From contig LUGG01000023.1 in the NCBI GenBank assembly GCA_001683735.1, positions 682,001-746,000 of the forward strand: a stretch of 64,000 nucleotides of DNA. The letters are read 5' to 3'. Shown in pieces: positions 12,720-20,803 of the stretch. This DNA comes from Grifola frondosa. Taxonomy: Eukaryota > Basidiomycota > Agaricomycetes > Polyporales > Grifolaceae. Position numbers and translations under genes: made by a program. Below the pieces are notes generated by a model that was given only the letters and a program-made list of their open reading frames with translations, was not told where the DNA came from and searched no databases. Position 1 is the stretch's first letter; every line of letters starts with the position of its first letter.

Positions 12720-13740
12720 CCTTTGTGATTGTATTTTATTTGATGTGCATTGACCTCGATGCCCTAGCTTGCCTGTCCCTGAGTTTCCTGTTTCTCGTTT
12801 TGACATTCTGACTTGTGATTTGGCCTCATGCCTTGCCCACCGCTCTCATGGTGTATGCTGCAACTATACATGATTCTGGCTCGAAATCTAGTCCAAGTAA
12901 TGTCTCATCCTGTTATACGTAATCTGATCCTTTCCTGTGTCTATATCTTGCATCCCTGGTTAACACATCATAATACAATCCGGTGTCCAATATGACCAAG
13001 ATTTTCCTGTTGGGTACTCTGTTCCTAAATACTATTCTAAGAAGTTCGCGGCCTTATCAGCTGAGCTGACAGTGCACTCCGCACCAAACTCCTCAATCGT
13101 GACTTGATTCATGACTCTTTGCCTGATTGCCTTTTTTGTTTGAATACATACATTTGTATTCAAAACAAAAGACAATCAAGTAAGATTTCGTGGCTTTACC
13201 AATTGGATCCTGTTCGTTAATAACTTTGGTTTTCTTCCAACTGCCAATTATTTAAGCTTCTAATCACTACTGGATGGTTCAGCACAAATGTGAGCTTGAT
13301 TTGACCTCAAGTCGATACATGGTAAGTAAACTGAATTACTTTTCTGAGCCTTGCTAACAAGTCTTGTGGACCAAGTTAATATCTTCATTACCAGGTTAAT
13401 TTCCTAATTTTCTTTCCTGTGAATGGGTGCCATTTTAATTTGAATATACATTGACCTCGACGCTTTCCTGGTTTACCACTGGGTCCTCAAGAGTTCAGAC
13501 ACAATACTGACTACCTGAATTGACTGTATGCATTGCCCATAGCTCTCATGGCTTATGCTGCAACCTGCATTTCCGAGTCCGAAATTCACGGAGTAGTCCT
13601 AAGTATGTTCTGTAAACATTCTTGCCCTATCGGGTACTATCATCAATATTCTGTTGCGCCCCTGGTATATACATCAAACCCAATTCCTTGTCCTGTTACT
13701 TGGTTCCTGATTTCCTAATCTGATCTGGTAATATTAACTT
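12720..13740 (+). repeat. Diverged direct duplication, period about 700 bp
   Basis: Blocks near 12735-12960 recur near 13440-13690: ATTGACCTCGA, then GCTCTCATGG(T/C)(G/T)TATGCTGCAAC, then similar tails. No coding frame survives in either copy. It lies in the AT-rich half of the inserted block. Confidence 0.5.
13125..13177. repeat. Long imperfect hairpin
   Basis: GATTGCCTTTTTTGTTTGAA on one arm faces TTCAAAACAAAAGACAATC on the other across a short ATACATAC loop; about 20 base pairs form. Possible RNA structure or remnant of a foldback element. Confidence 0.5.
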
Positions 13741-13884
13741 TGTTTATTACCACCTTAACGACTCATCGGTTAGCATTGCTGCATCCATCAAAATTCTATG
13801 AGGTAAGTGCTGTCAAGGCTTGGCCTATATAATGGCAGTGGGATTTCCTTTTGGTTCACTCCCTTCTTGAACCTCTTCATCCAT

Positions 13885-14501
13885 ATGCCGCCTTACGAAG
13901 TAAGTTCCTTTCGATCATTTTCGATCTTGATCGATTGGCTAATGTTAATCTACATTTCAGATCAACTCGTCTGTTAACTTCTTTGAAGACGGAGCCGTTC
14001 GGACCGGAAAAATCGTTGCCGTTGAAACTATCGACGTAAGTCTTCTTTAAATTATTTTCTGAACATCTTCTTTTCTGACACATATCATTGGTCAGGGAGT
14101 GGGTGTGGTGACCATTCAAGTTGGTGATACGGACACTCCCCAGTTCAACTGCCGTGAGTTATTCTCGCCTTCTTTTTTTATTTTTATTATAGTTATCTAA
14201 CTTGATTCCTCGATATTCTAGGATGATGAGTGTGTTCCCTGCTAGCACCTAGAATAGTTCGTATACAAATCCTGGATCTATAAATATTCTGCTATTTCTT
14301 TTTTTGTAACTTTTCACAATCCAATATGAATCCGGTCTGATCAATGCTTGCATTCTCTTTCTGGTAACCTGTTTCAAATTATTTCCTGGGTTTTCTTTCT
14401 TTATCTTGATCTGATATCCTGACTATTCCTACATTCTCTTCACAGGTGACTTGGGTACTCCTCCTTTAAAGGTTGTCCAAATCCCAATCATTAGTTCCTA
14501 G
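13885..14501 (+). CDS. Small spliced ORF (67 residues), unknown
   Basis: Four exons give one unbroken frame: 13885-13899, 13961-14035, 14096-14153 and 14446-14501, joined by introns with GTAAGT, GTAAGT and GTGAGT donors and CAG acceptors. A TATATAA lies at 13826, 59 bp before the ATG. The peptide contains VNFFEDGAVRTGKIVAVETI followed by a Val-rich strand, suggesting a small beta-barrel-like fold. The last exon runs antisense into sequence read as retroelement coding on the other strand, so it spans the edge of the inserted block. Not a recognised family; expression is inferred only from splice signals. Confidence 0.45.
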
Positions 14502-15600
14502 CTCCTGTTTCCATTTGACGTATAGGTCTTCTTCTGAGCATACTATTGGATCAATATCATTGGTACATTCTTGATCATTAGTTTGCGAACCCTGATCCCG
14601 TGTCTTGTTTTGATCTGGTTTAGGGTCTTCCACAATGATTTCTGATGTATTGGCTTCTACAGTATCTTTCTGAGACTTTCGCAAGTTTTCTTGGGTGAAT
14701 ACCATATGAAGAACTGCATGACCTTCACGTCTTTTCCATTAACAGTCATTTTGACATCTTGTAATAAATATTGCTGCTCTTTAACACTTGGTAAGTTAGT
14801 TAGGCTCTTCCTGAATTGTCCGAGCATTCTTCACTGAAATGTTGGTTATTGGAAAAGCAACATCATCTACTGCTTGTCCTACTTGAAATTGGTAGGTTGT
14901 TCGCATGTTGTGATATAATCGTTGATTCTCCATTTCAACCCATCTATCATATTCAGTGTACTCCTTCAAATCTTCAGATTCTGCTGGATCATTAGAGTCA
15001 TCATTCCCAGCATCCAGGTCATTGAGATCTGTTGGTCCTACTAATTGTGCACCATCTGTGGCTTCCCATCGATAAACGGTATCTCTTCTGAATCTCGTTT
15101 CAGTAGATCTGATAACTGCCGTTCCAACCTTTGGGCTTCTGTGGTATTGATTTTTCTATTTTTTGTTCTGCTGATAATAATGCACAAAGTCGTAAAGTCC
15201 GATCAAGTACAGCTCTCTGAATTCCTGGCTTGTAATCAATATCTCATAAGTGTTGATTCCATGATAGTCTCGGAGTCCTACAAACACTCCTTCAGGTTTG
15301 TGACTTAGGCTGAATTCATTTTTCCATTGCCATGGTCGGCCAAGGAGTCCTGGTACAGCTAAACCTTCTATGATATACAAGGTTGCTTGAGTATCAACAT
15401 GGCCTATGGTCAGGGTTACATCCCAAGCTCCAATACAGGTAAGGGGATTTCCTGATATGTCCCTAATGATAACTCCTTTTCCTATTTCACGACTTGTTCC
15501 TCTTGCTGACTTCCATACATTTGCATTTACACAGTCGATTTGGATCCCGTATCAACTACAAATGGAATAACTGTGTGTCCTGCATACATGTGAAGTACAA
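14466..15600 (-). pseudogene. Second retropepsin-like domain and downstream acidic linker
   Basis: A second domain with the same plan as the one at 16.3-16.7 kb: VVDTGSKST (DTGS at about 15541-15552), a WKS match, a DVTLTIGHVDT strand, then GLLGRPWQW (about 15321-15350) and EGVFVGLR. The order of shared motifs shows tandem duplication rather than a misread single domain. The frame is shifted several times. Downstream (15050-14466) runs a Glu/Asp/Asn-rich segment ending near 14466, where recognisable element coding stops. Confidence 0.72.
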
Positions 15601-16289
15601 TCATAGGATCAAGGTGAGACCATGGTCCAATTGTCAATCCATCATAACAGGTAGGTCCGACTTGAGCTACTTGGGGAACTACGTCAGGGTTTCAGTCCTT
15701 CAGCAGTTAACATCATTAGATGAGTATCAACAGGTCGTCCAAGTAAACGACCAAGTTTCCCCATGTTCTTTCTAGAGTGTGGTATAATTGCACAATGGCA
15801 TGTCCATTGCAATGAACATCTCGGAAGAAGAATTGCGCATCCCGAATAAGAAAGGTCTGAGCTCCATAATCTGCCATTTCATCCTTTATGAATTCTACAC
15901 CATTGTCTGCCATCAAGGTACTTGCTCCAATCTTTCTTGTCTTGTCTGTTCTAAAGTCCTCCATCTGGGTGGTTAACAGAGACTGATACATGGCCATCTC
16001 TCGGCTTTGCCGGCGATACATATGATTCAGCTGCCCATTGGCTTTCTTCCTATTGTAATCTTCCTGAATTCTGAGGCTAGACTCTCCTTATCTGATTCTT
16101 CATCTGCATCTGTACTTTCTTCATCTGAATCTGTCTCTGTATAGTCCTCTATATCTGAACTGTTCTTCTTCACTCTTGACCTTTCTCAGACTCTTGTCAC
16201 TATCATCATCATCAGCTACTGACTCAATCCTGGACAATGTCTCGGGTTGCTTTGGAGCTTTCTCCTCAACAATAGTTGCAAATGAGGCT

Positions 16290-17000
16290 GCACTTCCTAT
16301 GTCTTCATGTGATGACACAAAGACTTCAGAATCAGGATGTCCTGGAGGCCCTCTGAAGGTAAGGAAAGTTCCTTCATCCCTCTCACGTATCCTACACCAA
16401 AGGCTCGTTGCCATGGCCTACCTAATAATCCTTCGAATGGAGGGTTAGGTGCCACATATGCATTAAACCTAGTGTTTATGTGTCCAAATTTCAGAGGTAC
16501 ATCACTAACAAGACCTAGTAAGTCTCCTGTGCCACCATTTGCATCATTTATGCTAATAGCAGGGACTTGTCCATGGGCCTTTGCACAATAGACTTCCAGA
16601 TCCTTTCACTGATTATATTCAACTGGGATCCTGTGTCAATGATAAAGTTCACTGGCTTCTCATTGCAGTCCATGGTCAAACCGGATAAGAGGTGATCGGG
16701 TCTCATTTATTCCTGAGATTAAATCTGCTGTAAATCCAGATACCAAGTGTGCTGCTGGTCCTGTCCCTGGTTCTATCTTCTTGACCTTCAAGGCATTCTG
16801 CAATTGCTGTGACACCTCCTTGGATACTCCAAATAGTTCTCCAACTGATATTGTGAAAGGAATTTCAGAATCCTATTCATAATATTTGATGCGTCCACTT
16901 CCTGGCTAATTGCTGATGTCTTGTTTGGTCCTCGGTTCTTTTCTACAGTCTTATCTGGCTGATTTCGAAGCATGCGAGCCATTGCTGGGTCATCAACCAT
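16290..17000 (-). pseudogene. Retropepsin domain 1 of the giant element
   Basis: Minus-strand reading frames, shifted several times, carry NFIIDTGSQLNIISERIWKS, with the catalytic DTGS at about 16625-16637. A beta-rich body and the terminal motif GLLGRPWQ (about 16410-16436) follow, then EGTFLTFRG. This matches an aspartic protease that cleaves Gag-Pol. It lies directly after Gag. Confidence 0.8.
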
Positions 17001-18631
17001 TTCCGCATCATTATCAGGATTGAATGCTTTGCTGGACTTCGAAAGGACGTTCCTTGAAATGGGATATGAACTTGATGCTGATGGCTGTGGCTTATAAGCA
17101 GTAGTATGTGGTGGAGCTCTTTTTCTTTTCCTTTACTGGGAGAGATGGCTAGTACTTTCATATGGCTGCTTTCGATAGGTCCGAGCTTCCTTTGAAGTTT
17201 CTCAGCAGGTAAGACCATAACCTCTGCATCTGATTCATCTTCTGACTCCACAAGAGCCTTCCCATAGGTTACAAAATGAACCTGAGGCACAGCATCCTTG
17301 ATGGCTTGCACCCAGTTCTCTGCTCCATTTCGCTGAATAATGTTTCCATTTTTATCAGTAAATCGTCCTCGGTAATCCTTAAGGAGATGTCCTTTGGACA
17401 TCAAATCCTGGATCTTTGGGCAATTTCCCATGATATGTCCTTGCTCTCCACATCCATAACATCCTAGTCCTGATGGTGGTGGGAATCTTCCAGGTGAGAA
17501 CCGATTAGGATCTGGTCTTTCAAATCTTGGTGGTCCTGCTGGCTGAGCTGGTCTTCCAAAGGGTGCTGCCTGATTAATATGGGGAAGAGGCAAGCATCTT
17601 GTAACCAATGGGTTTATGTTGGATGCCTTCAAGAATAAAATCCCATATTGCGGATCGTTTACAGACAGCTTAGTCATTTGCTTAACTAGCTTATCTATTT
17701 CTGATTCCTCTGATTCTTTTGGGGATTCCTTCACGACTCTTCCAATGCTCTTCTTCAACTTAGGTGCTGGCTCCATTGGCCGAGTCACCTCTTCATCATC
17801 ATCGGTGTCACTATCATCATATACCTTCTTCGGCTTAACTCTTGATTTTCTTGCTGGCTGTCTCCTAGCCTTCCTAGCTGGGGCTATCCTTTCATCATCA
17901 CTTGCTTCATCATCTGAATCTTCTATCCTGCTATCATGCTTGAAGATATCCTCAGTTCCAAGTCTTTCTGTGTCGAAACGATCTGGGCCTAACAATCCTT
18001 CAGCTGCTTGCTGAATCATAGCTGGCTGGAATGGTTCTGACATATCATGCATAGGGTGGAGAGCTAAGATCCTAACTTCCAATCTTTTTCTGAATGAAGG
18101 AGGTAATCCTATCCACAGGTAATATGCATAATCATCCTCAGTAAGCTTTGCCTGACCTCGGAGCCATCCTGCAATTCGGATGAATTTCCTAAGGTATCGT
18201 CTCCAATCTTTCAATTCATGAATTGACTCTCTTCTAAATTGGGCTGAAAATGCCTGGAGGTCCTTAAGTCTGAATCTCTTAGACTCCAGATCTGCATTGA
18301 AGTATATGATCACATTAGATCGTAACTCATCCCAATTGCCTTCTCTGTAACTTGAAAATCCTTCAATCGTCTCTCTGACCCTTCGCGAGCAGTAATCTGT
18401 GACAAATTCGCATTTTTCTGCTGTGGTCAGGTGATGAAGAGCTGCCAACTTTTCAAAGTGGCGTAGAAATGGGTGCACTTCTGCTGCCTCTCCTCTGAAT
18501 AACTTTGGGGCATTCTTCGTTCCTTCAACTGGCATATCCATTGCAGACCTACTACTGAATCCACTCATGGAAAACTGAGTATCTGATAATGGACTACGTT
18601 CATTCGGGGGATCACGATGATCCGTGTACAT
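16943..18631 (-). CDS. Gag of the giant element
   Basis: A single long frame (open upstream to 18769; first ATG at 18631). The N-terminal half is capsid-like (FRGEAAEVHPFLRHFEKLAA, later FSAQFRRESIHELKDWRRYL). A Ser/Asp/Lys-rich linker follows, then one CCHC zinc knuckle, CYGCGEQGHIMGNC, near residue 430 from 18769. The last ~55 codons probably belong to another frame: after a run of A residues near 17120 the downstream protease linker continues one frame over. That is either a programmed frameshift or a missing base. Role: particle assembly and RNA packaging. Confidence 0.85.
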   Translation of the reverse strand: MYTDHRDPPNERSPLSDTQFSMSGFSSRSAMDMPVEGTKNAPKLFRGEAAEVHPFLRHFEKLAALHHLTTAEKCEFVTDYCSRRVRETIEGFSSYREGNWDELRSNVIIYFNADLESKRFRLKDLQAFSAQFRRESIHELKDWRRYLRKFIRIAGWLRGQAKLTEDDYAYYLWIGLPPSFRKRLEVRILALHPMHDMSEPFQPAMIQQAAEGLLGPDRFDTERLGTEDIFKHDSRIEDSDDEASDDERIAPARKARRQPARKSRVKPKKVYDDSDTDDDEEVTRPMEPAPKLKKSIGRVVKESPKESEESEIDKLVKQMTKLSVNDPQYGILFLKASNINPLVTRCLPLPHINQAAPFGRPAQPAGPPRFERPDPNRFSPGRFPPPSGLGCYGCGEQGHIMGNCPKIQDLMSKGHLLKDYRGRFTDKNGNIIQRNGAENWVQAIKDAVPQVHFVTYGKALVESEDESDAEVMVLPAEKLQRKLGPIESSHMKVLAISPSKGKEKELHHILLLISHSHQHQVHIPFQGTSFRSPAKHSILIMMRKWLMTQQWLACFEISQIRL

Positions 18632-18751
18632 CCTGGTAACCTTTGGTAACAAGGCCTGACTTGGGTTCTTATCTGAATCTGCAATATCTAGGTTTGTCTC
18701 CAGATTTCGTTCTAATTGACTTTTGGGCTTATTGAATTTACTTCCACACCC

Positions 18752-18768
18752 CCTCGCGGTGGGCTCCA
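18752..18768 (-). other. Candidate primer-binding site
   Basis: Six bases inside the 5' LTR, the minus strand begins with TGG followed by a GC-rich run, the usual form of a tRNA 3'-end complement. I cannot match it to a specific tRNA. Confidence 0.35.
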
Positions 18769-19455
18769 ACTCTTTGTAAGGGGTTATTGACGTACGTGAG
18801 AGTTCCTGTCTGAGAATAAATTTCTAACACAAGAATTTGTTCACAAAAGGATTTATTTTTCAAGCAAGGGGTTCAGTAAAACTGAATTATAAGCAGCAAG
18901 AAATTTAAAAGCCTTCAATACTTCAATGTGCACCAAGCGTGACGGGTTTTCCTACTTTTCCGGTCAGAGGCTCAGCCGAGTCCGGAAATCCGAGATTTAT
19001 TAAATATATAAGATTCAGGTACGTAGATTCCAAATGAATGTCAGGGATATTACTTGCTAACACTTGCGACTTCAATTCCTGGTCTTGTGAGAGTGCTCAA
19101 CCTAGCCTACTGTCCTGTAGGGTCCTTGAGTCTTCCTGCCTGGGTCTGTACTTTCAGAGCACTTGTCTGAACAGTCAAACAGCCCAAGAAACTTCTTGTC
19201 TCGAACTTAAATTTGCACTTTCCTTACGCCGCAATCTGCTGTCTTGCTACTGAGAATATTCTACTGCAGAGTACTCAACCTATCCTACTTTCCTTGTAGG
19301 GTCCTTGAGATACTCTTCTTGGACTTGTACTACCAGAGCTCAGTCTGGTCAGGTGACAATCCAAGGTGAAATTCACAAAGAAGGAGAGGGCACACAGATG
19401 TCTGGGGTGAAAGTGGATAAAAACTATATTGCTCTCAGGGGGGCAGTTTGGCCTG

Positions 19456-19463
19456 CTTTTATA
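19456..19463 (-). promoter_or_regulatory. Probable LTR TATA box
   Basis: CTTTTATA on the plus strand reads TATAAAAG on the minus strand, the transcription direction of the element. It is the best core-promoter match in the LTR and would leave roughly 650 bp of R-U5. Confidence 0.5.
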
Positions 19464-20168
19464 CCCTGAGGAAATTCCAGAACATTCCATGGAAATGACT
19501 CACTCTGACTCCCCCTGACTCATTTCTGGGTTGCCTTACTAATCCACCTCAAATCCTGACTAATCACGACTGATCATGATTATCCATGGTCAATCCTGAT
19601 TGGTCCTGACTTGGCTTTTCTGAATTAGTGCTGACAAATCAGAGTTCATCTGAGGTCATCTGATCATGTCTTAGTCATGGAACATTCTAAACTATGTTAC
19701 AAAAGTATCAAAACTACGAATTCAGTACAAAGTTTTCCTAACTAAGCTTATTTCTACACTAAATCTTTCAATTCTATTTATATCTCCTACTTTTCTCCTT
19801 ATCTCCACATCTAGGCCTTGTCTAGATGGTCTGGGCTCATGATCCAGGTGGTCATGTGATTGATCTGGACCTGTCCGGGCTTGCAAAATGGGGTTACAAC
19901 TGATAACACTCCAAATTTGAGGGTGTCTTTTGACAAGCCTGGGTCGTATTGAGTTTCTTGACAAGGGCTAGGCCATTCTGGAACTTAGCTAGAACATGTA
20001 GACTGGTCTGGACCTTGTCTAGGTCCTTCCATTGTAACTTCTCAAGTCATGTAGTTCCTTCTTATAATCATTCTTATGTAATGTCCTTAACAAAAAATGC
20101 ATATTTTGACTTGAAATAATGTGAGCTGAGTGCTGATTGGTGGGAAAATGGATACATTGTCATGTGAC

Positions 20169-20633
20169 CTAATTCTTCCATCCATGTCCTTCATAGATCA
20201 ACAGAAAGTCATCCATCAGTCTCGCATCTCCTGCTTGCAGCATGTTCTTCGGCAATTCAACTATATCGCTGTTCGGCTTCAACATTCCTCTGCGATGAGC
20301 AATGTTCCGAACGATCCATGCATCCAACCATTCAAATATGGCTAGAATGGAATAGGGAATGCCCACTGCAACTTCCTGGGTGCCTGTGTAATGCTCCACA
20401 GCAACAATGACTCGAGTCTCCTGAAATTGAAGGATGCGGGTGATTCGTCCTGTAAACTCGGTGTTGGGTCCCAAAAGACGAAGGGGACCAGAAAAATAGA
20501 TTGGGATAAGATGATCCTGGACTGGATCGAGGATGAGGATATGTTTACGAGTCTGTCGATGCACCCGATAGTAGGGAACCTGAGTATCACAAAGGTACGA
20601 AATTGCCTGCATGATGGTGATGGACGGGAACAA
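20169..20633 (-). CDS. LTR-borne ORF, unknown 154-residue protein
   Basis: A complete ATG-to-stop frame lying entirely inside the right LTR. The product is mixed in composition, with segments such as FSGPLRLLGP, VAVEHYTGTQEVAVG and ILAIFEWLDAW, and looks like a folded soluble protein rather than random translation. No signal peptide or clear membrane segment is visible. It lies upstream of the LTR TATA box (U3), so in the element transcript it would be the last ORF, after integrase. The left LTR copy (3011-3471) is broken by indels. I do not recognise the family. Confidence 0.55.
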   Translation of the reverse strand: MFPSITIMQAISYLCDTQVPYYRVHRQTRKHILILDPVQDHLIPIYFSGPLRLLGPNTEFTGRITRILQFQETRVIVAVEHYTGTQEVAVGIPYSILAIFEWLDAWIVRNIAHRRGMLKPNSDIVELPKNMLQAGDARLMDDFLLIYEGHGWKN

Positions 20634-20799
20634 GAATATCTGGAAATAGCCGAATGAAATTATGCTTTATTTATGAGTATAAGCACGTGACCACATTCCC
20701 GATTTGATGTCCCATGCCATATCATTTACTGATGACAGGATGTGCAAAATTGATGTTATTTTGCCATGTCCAGGTACCAAACACTTTTGGTGCGTGACA

Positions 20800-20803
20800 G
20801 CGC
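20800..20803. repeat. Target-site duplication, right copy (GCGC)
   Basis: Four bases after the right LTR match 1614-1617. A fifth base does not match on either side, so the duplication is 4 bp as read. Confidence 0.85.

Larger units (their letters stand above)
8210..14460. other. GC-rich, intron-like block of unknown origin inside the giant element
   Basis: Between the RT linker and the second protease, base composition jumps at about 8220 to GC- and CpG-rich (to about 12.4 kb) and then drops to AT-rich sequence with small exons. The plus strand carries many strong GT-AG intron-like segments (for example 9371-9438, 10484-10546, 11161-11228, 11865-11919). No LTR, terminal inverted repeat or target duplication bounding the block was found. 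It could be captured host sequence or an older nested insertion. Confidence 0.6.
1618..20799 (-). mobile_element. Giant nested Ty3/gypsy LTR retrotransposon (19.2 kb)
   Basis: Bounded by two nearly identical direct repeats that start TGTAAGGGG and end GTGACA, each about 2.02 kb, with GCGC duplicated at both outer edges. All recognised genes lie on the minus strand in the order LTR - Gag - protease 1 - protease 2 - [GC-rich block] - RT/RNase H - integrase - LTR. It interrupts the RNase H codons of another gypsy element. Typical gypsy elements are 5-12 kb; the excess here is the long LTRs plus about 6 kb of foreign-looking sequence between protease and RT. Near identity of the LTRs implies a recent insertion. 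Confidence 0.93.
18775..20799 (-). repeat. Right LTR (5' LTR of the giant element)
   Basis: 2025 bp direct repeat of 1618-3632. It holds an uninterrupted 154-codon minus-strand frame (20169-20633) and, downstream of it on the minus strand, a TATA box. This puts the ORF in the U3 part of the LTR. Confidence 0.93.
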
